From: Diaminobutyricimonas aerilata | GTDB lineage: Bacteria; Actinomycetota; Actinomycetes; Actinomycetales; Microbacteriaceae | Direction of reading: 5' to 3' | Assembly: GCF_002797715.1 (NCBI RefSeq) | Contig: NZ_PGFF01000001.1 | Location: forward strand, 1,635,304 to 1,699,303 | Length of the DNA stretch: 64,000 nucleotides | In this document: positions 1-8,539 of the stretch, in pieces | Layout of the letters: each line of letters opens with the position of its first letter | How positions within the stretch are numbered: the first letter of the stretch is position 1 | Program-made: the position numbers and the translations under genes | The notes under the pieces: generated by a model | What the model saw: the letters and a program-made list of their open reading frames with translations, nothing else | The model's database searches: none | Told to the model about the DNA's origin: nothing

Positions 1-313
1 CCGGGAGATCCCGGCCGACATCGTGCACGAGACCGACAGCCTCATCGCGTTCCGGGACATCGCTCCGCAGGCGCCCGTGCACCTGCTGATCGTGCCGAAG
101 ACGGAACGGTACGCGAACGTCGTCGAGCTCGCCGAAGGCGACCCCGCACTGCTGGCCGACATCGTGAGCACCGCCGGCCGGCTCGCGCACGAGCACACCG
201 GCGGGCAGTTCCGCCTCGTCTTCAACACCGGCGCCGAAGCCGGACAGACCGTGTTCCACGTGCACGCCCACCTGCTGGGCGGGCGACTAGAGGAAGGCAC
301 ACTTGCCCACTAG
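1..313 (+). CDS. HIT family protein, C-terminal part (cut by window start)
   Basis: The frame is open from the first base of the window, so the start lies upstream. The visible part ends with the histidine triad (V-F-H-V-H-A-H-L) near bases 250-273, the nucleotide-phosphate binding and catalytic signature of HIT hydrolases. These act on AMP-linked or dinucleotide substrates; the exact substrate cannot be read here. The stop lies inside the first codons of the following phoH-like gene (11-bp overlap), so it is the first visible gene of a translationally coupled row. Confidence 0.9.
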   Translation, partial: REIPADIVHETDSLIAFRDIAPQAPVHLLIVPKTERYANVVELAEGDPALLADIVSTAGRLAHEHTGGQFRLVFNTGAEAGQTVFHVHAHLLGGRLEEGTLAH

Positions 314-1406
314 CGACACCGGCTCCACCGGCGTACCGATCGAGCGCGCCGAACTGCACGTCGACGGCGTCGCGATGGTGCGACTGCTCGGCCCGCAGGA
401 CCGCCTGCTCACCACCCTCGAACGGCAGTACCCCGCCGTCGCCGTGCTCGTCCGCGGCAACCAGATCTTCCTCGACGGCCCCTCCGACCAGGTGAAGGCC
501 GCCCGAACGCTCGTAGAGGAGCTCATCCAGATGGTCCGCAACGGCACCGACCTCGGTCCGGCCGACATCGCCTCGTCGGCCCGCATCATCGAGAGCGGCG
601 CCGGCAGCCCGGCGGAGGTGCTCAGCCAGGCGATCCTCACCAGCCGGGGCAAGAGCATCCGGCCGAAGACCCTCGGTCAGAAGAACTACGTCGACGCGAT
701 CGATCACAACACGATCGTCTTCGGGATCGGCCCCGCCGGTACCGGTAAGACCTACCTCGCGATGGCGAAGGCCGTGCAGGCCCTGCAGCGCAAGGAGGTC
801 GAGCGGATCATCCTCAGCCGGCCGGCGATCGAGGCGGGGGAGCGGCTCGGGTTCCTGCCCGGCACCCTCACCGACAAGATCGACCCCTACCTGCGGCCGC
901 TCTACGACGCGCTCAACGAGATGATGGACCCGGAGATCGTGCCCAAGCTCCTCGCCGCGGGCACCGTCGAAGTCGCGCCGCTCGCCTACATGCGCGGTCG
1001 CACCCTCAACAACGCGTTCGTCGTGCTCGACGAGGCGCAGAACACCACCCCCGAGCAGATGAAGATGTTCCTCACCCGACTCGGGTTCGGCTCGAAGATG
1101 GTCGTCACGGGCGACATCACGCAGGTCGACCTGCCCACGGGCGCGAGTGGACTGCAACTCGTCACGCGCATCCTCGACGGGATGGACGACATCCACTTCG
1201 CCCGCTTGGGCAGTGAAGACGTCGTGCGGCACTCGCTCGTCGGGCAGATCGTCGACGCCTACACCAAGTACGACGCCGAGCAGCAGGCGCGACGATTCCA
1301 GCGCGAGCAGGGAGTCGAGGCGCCCACGGGCGCGAACCGCGCGGAGCGGCGAGGCCATACGCCGCAGGATCACCAGCCGCGTCGCGATCGGCGGTGGGGC
1401 CGATGA
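303..1406 (+). CDS. phoH: PhoH-like P-loop ATPase
   Basis: A 367-residue PhoH-family protein. The N-terminal ~90 residues have a KH-like fold pattern; the PhoH ATPase domain follows, with Walker A GPAGTGKT near residues 143-150 and Walker B VVLDEAQN near 240-247. The family is linked to RNA metabolism, and its usual neighbour is ybeY, as here. The start is a TTG at 303 with an AGAGGAAGG ribosome site just before it, inside the end of the HIT gene. The last ~35 residues are basic and low in complexity. The stop overlaps the ybeY start as ATGA. Exact substrate unknown. Confidence 0.93.
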   Translation: MPTSDTGSTGVPIERAELHVDGVAMVRLLGPQDRLLTTLERQYPAVAVLVRGNQIFLDGPSDQVKAARTLVEELIQMVRNGTDLGPADIASSARIIESGAGSPAEVLSQAILTSRGKSIRPKTLGQKNYVDAIDHNTIVFGIGPAGTGKTYLAMAKAVQALQRKEVERIILSRPAIEAGERLGFLPGTLTDKIDPYLRPLYDALNEMMDPEIVPKLLAAGTVEVAPLAYMRGRTLNNAFVVLDEAQNTTPEQMKMFLTRLGFGSKMVVTGDITQVDLPTGASGLQLVTRILDGMDDIHFARLGSEDVVRHSLVGQIVDAYTKYDAEQQARRFQREQGVEAPTGANRAERRGHTPQDHQPRRDRRWGR

Positions 1407-1867
1407 GCGTCGAGGTCACCAACGAGTCGGGCATCGAGACCGACGAGGCGGCCCTGCAGCGGCTCGTCGTCTACTGTCTCGACGAGCTTCGGGTGCACCC
1501 GGATGCGGAACTGGCCATCATGCTCGTCGACGAGGCGGCGATGGAGCAGCTGCACGTGCAGTGGATGGACGAGCCAGGGCCGACCGACGTGCTGAGCTTC
1601 CCCATGGACGAGCTGCGTCCCGGTACGGAGGATGCGATCACCCCGGCGGGACTGCTCGGCGACATCGTGCTGTGCCCGCAGGTCGCCATCACCCAGGCGA
1701 AGACGGCCGGACATCCGATGCTCGACGAGCTGCTCATGCTCACGTGCCACGGGCTGCTCCACCTGCTCGGATTCGACCACGCCGAGCCCGATGAGGAGAA
1801 GGAGATGTTCGGACTGCAGCGCGACCTGCTGATCGGGTTCGCGCACTCCGAACGCCGCAAACGATGA
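1403..1867 (+). CDS. ybeY: Endoribonuclease YbeY (rRNA maturation)
   Basis: A 154-residue zinc endoribonuclease of the UPF0054 family, acting in 16S rRNA 3'-end maturation and ribosome quality control. The metal-binding signature H-G-L-L-H-L-L-G-F-D-H is at residues 116-126. I chose the ATG at 1403, overlapping the phoH stop as ATGA; a GTG nine bases upstream is also possible. The end overlaps the next start as ATGA. The order phoH-ybeY-CBS protein-era is conserved in actinobacteria and ties the row to RNA and ribosome maturation. Confidence 0.95.
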   Translation: MSVEVTNESGIETDEAALQRLVVYCLDELRVHPDAELAIMLVDEAAMEQLHVQWMDEPGPTDVLSFPMDELRPGTEDAITPAGLLGDIVLCPQVAITQAKTAGHPMLDELLMLTCHGLLHLLGFDHAEPDEEKEMFGLQRDLLIGFAHSERRKR

Positions 1868-3171
1868 TCCCGGTCTTCGTCGTCGCGGCGATCCTCCTCG
1901 TGGTGCTCGGCGGTCTGCTCGCAGCCGCCGACTCCGCCCTCGGGGTGCTGAGCCGCACCGACATCGTCGACCTGGCCGGTCGCAGCCGTGCGAAGCGGTC
2001 GCTCGTGGCGATCGCCGACGACGTGGGAGCCCACGTCAACGCGCTCAACTTCATGCGCATCGTGTCGGAGACCACCGCGGCGGTGCTCGTCTCGATCAGC
2101 TTCGCCTACGTGCTCGACTGGTGGTGGGCGCTGCTGGTCAGCGCGCTCATCATGATCGGTACGTCGTTCGTGCTCGTCGGCTCCAGTCCGCGCAGCGTCG
2201 GACGCGCCCACGCCCGCCCTGTGCTCGCCTTCTCGGCCCTGCTGGTGCGTGCGATCCGGGTGCTGCTCGGCCCGATCGCCGACCTCCTCGTGGCGATCGG
2301 CAACCGGGTCACTCCGGGTCGTCCGGGCGCACGCAGCTTCTCGAGCGAGGAGCAGCTGCTGAGCATGGTCGACGAGGCCACCGAACTCGACGTGCTCGAA
2401 GAGGGCGACCGCGAACTCATCCACTCGATCTTCGAGTTCAACGACACCGTCGTGCGCGAGGTCATGATCCCGCGCACCGACATGGTCACGATCGACGACG
2501 ACGAGACGATCGTCGACGCGATGTCGGTGTTCCTCGCCCGCGGCGTCTCGCGCATGCCCGTCGTCGGCAAGGACGCCGACGAGATCCTCGGGGTGCTCTA
2601 CCTGCGCGACGCGGCCCGGCTCATCCACGAGCAGCCCACGGGATGGGAGGCGACGACCGTGGGCCGGCTCGCCCGCCCCGCGCTGTTCGTGCCCGAGTCG
2701 AAGAAGGCCGACGACACGCTCCGGCAGATGCAGCTCGAGTCGAACCACCTCGCCATGGTCGTCGACGAGTACGGCGGGATCGCGGGTCTCGTCACCATGG
2801 AGGACCTCATCGAAGAACTCGTCGGCGACATCTCCGACGAGTACGACCGCACCGTCGCCGAGGTCGAACAGCTCGGTGAGCACCTGTACCGGGTGAGCGC
2901 TCGACTCCCGGTCGACGAACTCGGCGACCTCTTCGGCATCCAGCTCGACGACGACGACGTCGACACCGTCGGGGGACTGCTCAGCAAAGCGCTCGGCCGC
3001 CTGCCCGTGCAGGGCGCCCGCGCCGAGGTGTCGGGCATCGCGCTCACCGCCGAACGCACCGAGGGGCGGCGCAAACGGCTCTCCACCGTGCTCGTCGAGC
3101 GCGATCCCGACCACGTCGGCACCGACACCGGCGAACTCCGCCGGGCGGCCGCAACCGAGAGGCAGTCATGA
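1864..3171 (+). CDS. CNNM/CorC-type membrane protein with CBS pair
   Basis: A 435-residue hemolysin-family (CNNM/HlyC-CorC) protein. The first ~140 residues form a DUF21 membrane domain with several hydrophobic helices, starting with MIPVFVVAAILLVVLGG. A pair of CBS domains follows at about residues 190-320 (REVMIPRTDMV marks the first). A CorC/HlyC C-terminal domain lies at about 340-420. Family members are associated with Mg2+/Co2+ efflux; transport by this protein is inferred. It overlaps ybeY and era by 4 bp each (ATGA), so it is probably translated from the same message. Confidence 0.9.
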   Translation: MIPVFVVAAILLVVLGGLLAAADSALGVLSRTDIVDLAGRSRAKRSLVAIADDVGAHVNALNFMRIVSETTAAVLVSISFAYVLDWWWALLVSALIMIGTSFVLVGSSPRSVGRAHARPVLAFSALLVRAIRVLLGPIADLLVAIGNRVTPGRPGARSFSSEEQLLSMVDEATELDVLEEGDRELIHSIFEFNDTVVREVMIPRTDMVTIDDDETIVDAMSVFLARGVSRMPVVGKDADEILGVLYLRDAARLIHEQPTGWEATTVGRLARPALFVPESKKADDTLRQMQLESNHLAMVVDEYGGIAGLVTMEDLIEELVGDISDEYDRTVAEVEQLGEHLYRVSARLPVDELGDLFGIQLDDDDVDTVGGLLSKALGRLPVQGARAEVSGIALTAERTEGRRKRLSTVLVERDPDHVGTDTGELRRAAATERQS

Positions 3172-4058
3172 CCGAGCACCGCGCAGGATTCGTGACGTTC
3201 GTCGGACGTCCGAACGTCGGCAAGTCGACGCTCACCAACGCCCTCGTCGGCGAGAAGGTCGCGATCACCTCGTCGAAGCCGCAGACGACGCGACGCGCGA
3301 TCCGCGGCGTCGTGCACGGGAACGACGGGCAGCTCATCGTCGTGGACACCCCGGGCATGCACCGGCCCCGCACGCTTCTCGGTGAGCGTCTCAACGACGT
3401 CGTGCAGACGACCCTCGGGGAGGTCGACGTCATCGGATTCTGCGTGCCGGCGACCGAGAAGATCGGCCCGGGCGACCGATTCATTGCCGAGCAGCTCGAC
3501 CAGTACCCGCGCGCCAAGAAGATCGCCATCGTGACGAAGATCGACGCGGCGGGCAAGACGCAGGTCGCGGAGCAGCTGCTCGCCGTCAGCAAGCTGCGCG
3601 ACTGGGAGAGCATCATCCCCGTCTCGGCCGTCGACCGCATCCAGCTCGACACGCTCGTCTCCGAGCTCATCGCCCTGATGCCCGAATCGCCGAACCTGTA
3701 CCCCGACGACGCGGTGACCGACGAGACGCTCGAACAGCGGATCTCAGAGCTCGTGCGGGAGGCGGCGCTCGAGGGCGTGAGCGACGAGCTCCCGCACTCG
3801 CTCGCCGTGACGATCGACGACATCGTGCGGCGGGAGGATCGCGACCTCGTCGAGGTGTACGCCAACCTCTTCGTCGAGCGCGACAGCCAGAAGGGCATCA
3901 TCATCGGCCGCGGAGGCAGTCGGCTGCAGGACGTCGGCGCGCGGGCGCGAGCGGCCATCGAGCCGCTCGTCGGCGCGCAGGTCTACCTCTCGCTGCGGGT
4001 GAAGGTCGCCAAGGAGTGGCAGCGCGATCCGAAGCAGCTCGGTCGCCTCGGCTTCTGA
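3168..4058 (+). CDS. era: GTPase Era
   Basis: A 296-residue ribosome-assembly GTPase that binds 16S rRNA near its 3' end. G1 is GRPNVGKS (residues 13-20), G3 is DTPG (about residue 60) and G4 is TKID. The C-terminal KH domain contains GIIIGRGGSRL near residue 243. Length is normal for the family. The start overlaps the upstream CBS gene as ATGA. It is the last gene of the phoH-ybeY-corC-era row; the next gene has its own promoter. Confidence 0.97.
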   Translation: MTEHRAGFVTFVGRPNVGKSTLTNALVGEKVAITSSKPQTTRRAIRGVVHGNDGQLIVVDTPGMHRPRTLLGERLNDVVQTTLGEVDVIGFCVPATEKIGPGDRFIAEQLDQYPRAKKIAIVTKIDAAGKTQVAEQLLAVSKLRDWESIIPVSAVDRIQLDTLVSELIALMPESPNLYPDDAVTDETLEQRISELVREAALEGVSDELPHSLAVTIDDIVRREDRDLVEVYANLFVERDSQKGIIIGRGGSRLQDVGARARAAIEPLVGAQVYLSLRVKVAKEWQRDPKQLGRLGF

Positions 4059-4074
4059 GCGGGCCCGGGCCCTA

Positions 4075-4126
4075 CATCCGCAGGATGATTCCGGTCCGCG
4101 GGCGCACCTCCGCAGGATGATTCCGG
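4075..4126. promoter_or_regulatory. Repeated CATCC-N3-GGATG operator candidate before the two-component genes
   Basis: Two copies of an 18-bp direct repeat (TCCGCAGGATGATTCCGG) start at 4077 and 4109, 32 bp apart. The first contains a perfect palindrome CATCC-GCA-GGATG at 4075-4087; the second is CCTCC-GCA-GGATG at 4107-4119. A further CATCC half-site lies at 4137-4141, near where a -35 element would be. A related palindrome precedes the ABC exporter at 6038. The likely binder is the LuxR-type regulator at 5369; that is inference. Confidence 0.5.
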
Positions 4127-4169
4127 CGCCAGGAGGCATCCGACGGTGCCGTCGGCCGCCGGGACGGCC

Positions 4170-4175
4170 TAGCGT
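4170..4175 (+). promoter_or_regulatory. Leaderless -10 box (TAGCGT) for the histidine kinase
   Basis: TAGCGT is separated by 6 nt from the ATG at 4182, which fits transcription starting at the start codon. No ribosome site is present. Nearly the same string precedes the ATG of the exporter ATPase at 6110. Confidence 0.55.
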
Positions 4176-4181
4176 GGGAAC

Positions 4182-5372
4182 ATGATCCGCTCGCTGCGCC
4201 CCGGCCAGCTGGCGTTCGACATCATCGCGCCGGGCATCCTGCTGCTCATCTGCATCGGGCCGTACCTGCTGTTCAGCAACGCGGTCCTCAGCCTGTTCGT
4301 GCTCTTCGGCATGTGCGGGGCGCTCGTCATCCGGCGTCTCGCGCCCGGACTCTCCCTCACCGTCGCGTGGGTCGTCTGCCTCATCCAGATCTCCATGGGG
4401 GGTCAACCCGATCCGTCGAACCTCGCGATCCTCTCCGTGCTCTACAGCGTCGCCGCGTACGGCGGCCGTCCGAGCCGCTGGCTCGGGCTCGCCTCCGCCT
4501 TCCTCGGTGCCGGCGTCATCACCGCCTACGTCGTGCTCGTGCCCTACGTGCTCGGTCAGCGGATCGTCACACCCGGCGACGACGTCGTACTGAGTGCCTG
4601 GCAGGTGTTCCTCACCGCCGCGATCGCATTCGTGCTCGCCTGGACGCTCGGACTCCTCGTGCGCACGGCGCAGCGGGCCCGCGAGAGCCGGCGCGCCCAG
4701 TACGCCGCCGAGCAGGGAGTGGTGGTCGAGCAGGAGCGCACCCGCATCGCGCGGGACATGCACGACGTGGTGGCCCATTCGCTCGCCGTCGTGATCGCGC
4801 AAGCCGACGGTGCGCGGTACCTCGCGAAGAACGACCCCGAGGCGGTGACCGGGGCGCTCGAGACGATCGCCGGCACCGCGCGTGAGGCACTCGCCGACGT
4901 CCGCGTGCTGCTCGCGCAATTGCGTCACTCCCAGACGGAAGGACCCCAACCGGTGCTCGACGACCTCGACCGGCTCTACGACCAGTTCCGCTCCACCGGC
5001 CTCAAGGTGCGGGTCGAGACGGTCGGCGAGCCCCGCCCGGCCAGCACCGCGCTGCAGCTCGCGGTCTACCGCATCGTGCAGGAGGCGCTCACCAACGCCC
5101 TCCGCCACGGCGACATCGAGCACGAGGCGGTCGTCTCCTTCGCGTGGTCGGAGGCCGAGTTGAATCTCCACATCACGAGCGCGATCCGGTTGAGCGCGAC
5201 CGAGGCACGACTCGGCGAGGTTCGCGGCACCGAACCGCGCCTCGGCCACGGCATCGCGGGCATGACCGAGCGGGCCGTGCTCGTCGGAGGTGCGTTGACC
5301 GCGGAACGCGTCGGCTCGATGTTCGTCGTGCGTGCCGTTCTGCCCGTGCACGCCCCGGCGGTGGCCGCGTGA
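4182..5372 (+). CDS. Sensor histidine kinase (NarL/DesK class)
   Basis: A 396-residue membrane sensor kinase. The N-terminal ~165 residues hold several hydrophobic segments and no clear extracellular domain, typical of intramembrane sensors. A HisKA_3 domain has the phospho-acceptor in D-M-H-D-V-V-A-H-S, His194. A HATPase_c domain ends in GHGIAGMTERAVLVGG. The gene overlaps the response regulator by GTGA, and an exporter follows at once, so the pair probably senses a cell-envelope-active compound and switches on the exporter. The signal is unknown. A leaderless start is supported by TAGCGT 6 nt upstream. Confidence 0.93.
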   Translation: MIRSLRPGQLAFDIIAPGILLLICIGPYLLFSNAVLSLFVLFGMCGALVIRRLAPGLSLTVAWVVCLIQISMGGQPDPSNLAILSVLYSVAAYGGRPSRWLGLASAFLGAGVITAYVVLVPYVLGQRIVTPGDDVVLSAWQVFLTAAIAFVLAWTLGLLVRTAQRARESRRAQYAAEQGVVVEQERTRIARDMHDVVAHSLAVVIAQADGARYLAKNDPEAVTGALETIAGTAREALADVRVLLAQLRHSQTEGPQPVLDDLDRLYDQFRSTGLKVRVETVGEPRPASTALQLAVYRIVQEALTNALRHGDIEHEAVVSFAWSEAELNLHITSAIRLSATEARLGEVRGTEPRLGHGIAGMTERAVLVGGALTAERVGSMFVVRAVLPVHAPAVAA

Positions 5373-6034
5373 GCGACCGCATCCGCGTCGCCCTCGTCGA
5401 CGACCAGGCGCTCTTCCGCGCGGGCATCCGGATGCTCGTCTCCTCCCAGCCCGACCTCGAGTTCGCGGGGGAGGCCGGCGACGGCGCCGAGGGTGTCGCG
5501 CTCGCCCAGCGCGAGCGGCCCGACGTGGTGCTCATGGACATCCGCATGCCCGTCATGGACGGCATCGAGGCGACCCGCCGGCTCCTCCAGGGCGCCGCCG
5601 AGCGCGGTGAGCGCGCACCCCGGGTGATCGTGCTCACGACGTTCGACCTCGACGAGGCGGCGACGCGCGCCATCCGCGGCGGCGCGAGCGGATTCGTGCT
5701 CAAGGACGCCGACCCGGAGTTCCTGCTCGCCGCGATCCGCACCGTGCACGCCGGCAACGCGGTCATCGCCGCATCGGCGACCCGCGAGCTGTTCGAGCAC
5801 TTCGACTCCCGCGCGGCCACCCCCGAACCGCCGGAGAGCTACGGCACGCTCACCGCCCGGGAACGCGACATCTTCCTGCTCGCCGCCCGCGGACTCAGCA
5901 ACGCCGAGATCGCCGGTCGCGAGTACCTGAGCGAGGCGACGGTGAAGACCCACATCAGCCGCATCCTCGCCAAACTCGGTCTGCGCGACCGGGTGCAGCT
6001 CGTCGTCTTCGCCTTCGAACATCGCCTCGTCTGA
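5369..6034 (+). CDS. LuxR/NarL-family response regulator
   Basis: A 221-residue response regulator. The receiver domain has the acidic pair near D11-D12 and the phosphorylated Asp57 in VVLMDIRMP. A LuxR-type helix-turn-helix fills the last ~65 residues (LTARERDIFLLAARGLSNAEI). I chose the GTG at 5369, overlapping the kinase stop as GTGA; a longer open frame upstream is only overlap with the kinase gene. It is the cognate partner of the kinase, and its likely sites are the CATCC palindromes at 4075 and 6038. Confidence 0.95.
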   Translation: MSDRIRVALVDDQALFRAGIRMLVSSQPDLEFAGEAGDGAEGVALAQRERPDVVLMDIRMPVMDGIEATRRLLQGAAERGERAPRVIVLTTFDLDEAATRAIRGGASGFVLKDADPEFLLAAIRTVHAGNAVIAASATRELFEHFDSRAATPEPPESYGTLTARERDIFLLAARGLSNAEIAGREYLSEATVKTHISRILAKLGLRDRVQLVVFAFEHRLV

Positions 6035-6037
6035 GGT

Positions 6038-6102
6038 CATCCTCGCGATGTAGCGGGTTCGCTCTTGCGCCCGATCCCCGCGGGCACGGCCGTCCGTAGC
6101 GT
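6038..6102 (+). promoter_or_regulatory. Exporter promoter: CATCC-type palindrome and leaderless TAGCGT
   Basis: CATCC-TCG-CGATG at 6038-6050 is a one-mismatch match to the palindrome in front of the kinase gene. TAGCGT at 6097-6102 is followed by 7 nt and the ATG at 6110, again a leaderless arrangement. The shared operator candidate suggests that one regulator controls both units. Confidence 0.5.
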
Positions 6103-6109
6103 CGGGAAC

Positions 6110-6871
6110 ATGGAAATCAGTACGAGCGCCATGGGCCTGGTCGCCCGGGTGCAGAACCTCACCAAGACCTACGGCTCCGGCGACAACAGGGTGGACGCGC
6201 TCCGCGATGTGACCATCGGAATCCGGCGCGGTCAGTTCACCGCGATCATGGGTCCGAGCGGGTCGGGCAAGTCCACCCTCATGCACATCATGGCCGGCCT
6301 CGACTCGCCGACCGGCGGCCGGGTGTGGCTCGGCGACACCGACATCACCGGGCTCGGTGACAGCCAGCTGACGCTGCTGCGCCGTCGGCGGGTGGGCTTC
6401 GTCTTCCAGTCGTTCAACCTCGTTCCGACGCTCGACATCGCGGGCAACGTGCATCTGCCCTTCGAGCTCGACGGACGCAAGCCCAGCTCGCAGGAGCGGG
6501 AGTGGATCGACACCCTCGTCGACTCGCTCGGGCTGCGCGGTCGGCTGACCCACCGGCCGCACGAACTCTCCGGCGGACAGCAGCAGCGTGTCGCGATCGC
6601 CCGGGCGCTCGCCACGCGTCCGGATCTCGTCTTCGCCGACGAGCCGACGGGCAACCTCGACTCGCGTACCGGCCGAGAGGTGCTCTCGCTGCTCGCCGCC
6701 GCGAGCGCCCAGTACGGACAGAGCATCGCGATGGTCACCCACGATCCGATCGCCGCGAGCTACGCCGACCGCATCCTCTTCCTCGCCGACGGTCGCGTCG
6801 TCGAGGATCGGGAGCGGTCGACCGCCGAGGAGATCTCCCGCTACATGCTCGCGATGGAGGCGGCAGCGTGA
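6110..6871 (+). CDS. ABC exporter ATP-binding protein (LolD/MacB type)
   Basis: A 253-residue ATPase. Walker [10 protein letters not shown] is at residues 48-56, signature LSGGQQQR near 154, and Walker B VFADEPT near 175 followed by the family-typical GNLDS. This subtype pairs with FtsX-like permeases in lipid, lipoprotein or antibiotic-peptide extrusion. The start is the ATG at 6110, chosen for the -10 box 7 nt upstream. A TTG at 6065 in the same frame lacks support. The end overlaps the permease by GTGA. Confidence 0.95.
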   Translation: MEISTSAMGLVARVQNLTKTYGSGDNRVDALRDVTIGIRRGQFTAIMGPSGSGKSTLMHIMAGLDSPTGGRVWLGDTDITGLGDSQLTLLRRRRVGFVFQSFNLVPTLDIAGNVHLPFELDGRKPSSQEREWIDTLVDSLGLRGRLTHRPHELSGGQQQRVAIARALATRPDLVFADEPTGNLDSRTGREVLSLLAAASAQYGQSIAMVTHDPIAASYADRILFLADGRVVEDRERSTAEEISRYMLAMEAAA

Positions 6872-8268
6872 CGCGGTTCGATGCGCGCGAGCACCGGGCG
6901 AGCATCCTCGTCGCGGTGCTGGGTGCCACCTTCGGGGTCGGCCTGCTGCAGGTGACCGGATTCCTGTCGGCCGCCATCGCGGCGGACGAGGTGACCGGCA
7001 GCAGCGACACCGTCGCGTTCATGCTCACCATCACCGCATCCGTCTTCATCGTCGTGGCGATGTACGTGAGCGCGATCGTGACGGCGAACACCTTCTCGAC
7101 GATCATCGCCGGTCGCACACGCACGATCGCGCTGCTCCGGCTCGTCGGATCGAGCGCGAGCGCCCAGCGCCGCGCCGTCGCCCGGGAAGGACTGGTCGTC
7201 GGGGTGATCGGCGCAGTCGTGGGTGCCGTGCTCGGCACCGGACTCGCCGCCGCGGGCGCCGCGCTCGCGGTCGCGACGGAGACGCTCCCGGCGACGGACT
7301 ACTCCTACGTCCAGCCGACGCTCATCCTCCCGGTGGTCGCCGTGGTGCTCACGACGTGGCTCGCGTCGTGGGTCGGCTCCCGTCGGGTGCTCACCGTCAC
7401 GCCGATGCAGGCGATCGGCGGGGCGCGGGAGTTGAGCGTCGAGGAGGTCACCGGCCGGCCGATGCGCAACGCCGTCGCGATCGTGCTCTTCGTGCTCGGC
7501 GGTGCCCTGCTCGCCGCGGGTGTGTTCGTCGGGCTCGTCTCGCCGTTCGGCGTCTTCATCGGACTCATCGGCGGCATCCTCTCGTTCACCGGACTCGTGA
7601 CCGGTGCCCACCTCGTGATGCCGCGCGTGCTGCGGCTCGTCGGCCGGATGATGGGACGCTCGTCCGCCGGACGCCTCGCCGCCGAGAACGCGGTGCGGTA
7701 CCCCGAGCGCAGCTCCCGCACCACGATCGGACTCGTCATCGGCGTGACGCTCGTCGTCATGTTCTCGGTGGCCATGGCGAGTTACAGCGACCTCATCCGC
7801 GCCGCCCAGCGCGAGCAGCCGGAGGTCTACGCGGGCATCGACGAGATGCTGACCGCGACGATCGTCGTCTTCAGCGTGCTCATCGGCTTCAGCGCCCTCA
7901 TCGCCGCGGTGGGCATGGTGAACAACCTCTCGCTCAGCGTCGTGCAGCGCACACGGGAACTCGGCCTGCTGCGGGCACTCGGCTTCACGGCGCGCCAGGT
8001 GCGCCGGATGATCCTCGCCGAGAGCGCGCAGCTCACCATCGCGGCGGTCGTGACCGGCATCGTGCTCGGCTTCTTCTACGGCTGGGTCGGCGCGCAGTCC
8101 CTGCTCGGCTCGATCAACGGCAGCCCCGGCGTCATCCTCCCGGGCGTGCCGTGGGTCGTGCTCGGCGTCGTCGTGGTCGCCGCCGGCGTGCTCACGTGGG
8201 CCGCGGCGGTCACCCCCTCCCGCCGGGCGACGCGCGTGAGCCCGGTCGTGGCCCTCGCCGTCGACTGA
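6868..8268 (+). CDS. ABC exporter permease, FtsX-like (two FtsX domains)
   Basis: A 466-residue membrane protein with two FtsX-type domains. Each has a leading helix (residues ~10-35 and ~225-270) and helix clusters, with the conserved RTREIALLR-like turn seen as RTRTIALLRLVG and RTRELGLLRALG. It forms the transport channel with the preceding ATPase. The GTG start at 6868 overlaps the ATPase stop. The gene ends just before a strong hairpin terminator. Resistance or detoxification is inferred from the adjacent two-component system; the substrate is unknown. Confidence 0.92.
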   Translation: MTRFDAREHRASILVAVLGATFGVGLLQVTGFLSAAIAADEVTGSSDTVAFMLTITASVFIVVAMYVSAIVTANTFSTIIAGRTRTIALLRLVGSSASAQRRAVAREGLVVGVIGAVVGAVLGTGLAAAGAALAVATETLPATDYSYVQPTLILPVVAVVLTTWLASWVGSRRVLTVTPMQAIGGARELSVEEVTGRPMRNAVAIVLFVLGGALLAAGVFVGLVSPFGVFIGLIGGILSFTGLVTGAHLVMPRVLRLVGRMMGRSSAGRLAAENAVRYPERSSRTTIGLVIGVTLVVMFSVAMASYSDLIRAAQREQPEVYAGIDEMLTATIVVFSVLIGFSALIAAVGMVNNLSLSVVQRTRELGLLRALGFTARQVRRMILAESAQLTIAAVVTGIVLGFFYGWVGAQSLLGSINGSPGVILPGVPWVVLGVVVVAAGVLTWAAAVTPSRRATRVSPVVALAVD

Positions 8269-8281
8269 CCCGCATCTCCAC

Positions 8282-8317
8282 GAACGGGCCGGATCCCTGC
8301 GGGGACCCGGCCCGTTC
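8282..8317 (+). terminator. Hairpin terminator after the exporter operon
   Basis: Arms of 16 bases (8282-8297 and 8302-8317) pair with one A/C mismatch around a TGCG loop. There is no T-run, as is common in high-GC actinobacteria. Confidence 0.8.
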
Positions 8318-8342
8318 TCCGTCCCGGGCTCGTCCCCGGGGC

Positions 8343-8439
8343 GTCGGAAATTCAGGATCCGCGGGCCGCGCGGAGCCGGGTCGACCCGGAATCGCGCGGC
8401 CCGCGTCGTCGCTCCCCGCCCCGCTCCTGAATTTCCGAC
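8343..8439. repeat. Palindromic element, copy A (97 bp)
   Basis: Perfect 15-bp inverted arms GTCGGAAATTCAGGA (8343-8357) and TCCTGAATTTCCGAC (8425-8439). The interior holds ACCCGGAATCGCG at 8384-8396, the reverse complement of the family core; the core therefore lies 46 bp from the right end (minus polarity). It sits between the exporter terminator and the leuA leader promoter. Confidence 0.9.
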
Positions 8440-8462
8440 ACCGCCTCCGGCCGGGGGAGTGG

Positions 8463-8468
8463 TAGCCT
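8463..8468 (+). promoter_or_regulatory. -10 box (TAGCCT) of the leuA leader transcript
   Basis: TAGCCT lies 6 nt before the GTG that starts the leader peptide, so the transcript probably begins at or next to that codon. No convincing -35 hexamer was seen. Confidence 0.55.
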
Positions 8469-8474
8469 CGACCC

Positions 8475-8519
8475 GTGCTGTTTGGTGCGCTCCTTCTTAG
8501 CCGCCGCGACGGGTCCTGA
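8475..8519 (+). CDS. leuL: leuA leader peptide (14 residues, Leu-rich)
   Basis: A short frame reading MLFGALLLSRRDGS, with four Leu in 14 residues, three of them consecutive (CTC-CTT-CTT). CTT is unusual in this GC-rich context. The GTG start is 6 nt after a TAGCCT box and the stop is 65 nt before leuA. The 3' end of the frame overlaps the left arm of an 8-bp hairpin. Leucine leader peptides before leuA are known in actinobacteria, where ribosome stalling on Leu codons controls attenuation. The role here is inferred from position and composition. Confidence 0.75.
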   Translation: MLFGALLLSRRDGS

Positions 8520-8539
8520 TCAGGCCTCACTCGTCGCGG
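8504..8539 (+). promoter_or_regulatory. Leader hairpin upstream of leuA
   Basis: CCGCGACG (8504-8511) pairs perfectly with CGTCGCGG (8532-8539). Inside the loop is a second palindrome, CCTGATCAGG (8515-8524), that spans the leader stop codon. A ribosome stalled on the Leu codons or resting at the stop would change which stem forms, as expected of an attenuator. Confidence 0.55.

Noticed and set aside
8343-8439. Palindromic elements as ordinary intrinsic terminators
   Set aside because: The arms are separated by ~67 bp with no T-run, copy A follows a separate strong terminator, and the interior core is conserved in position; some effect on transcription is still possible.
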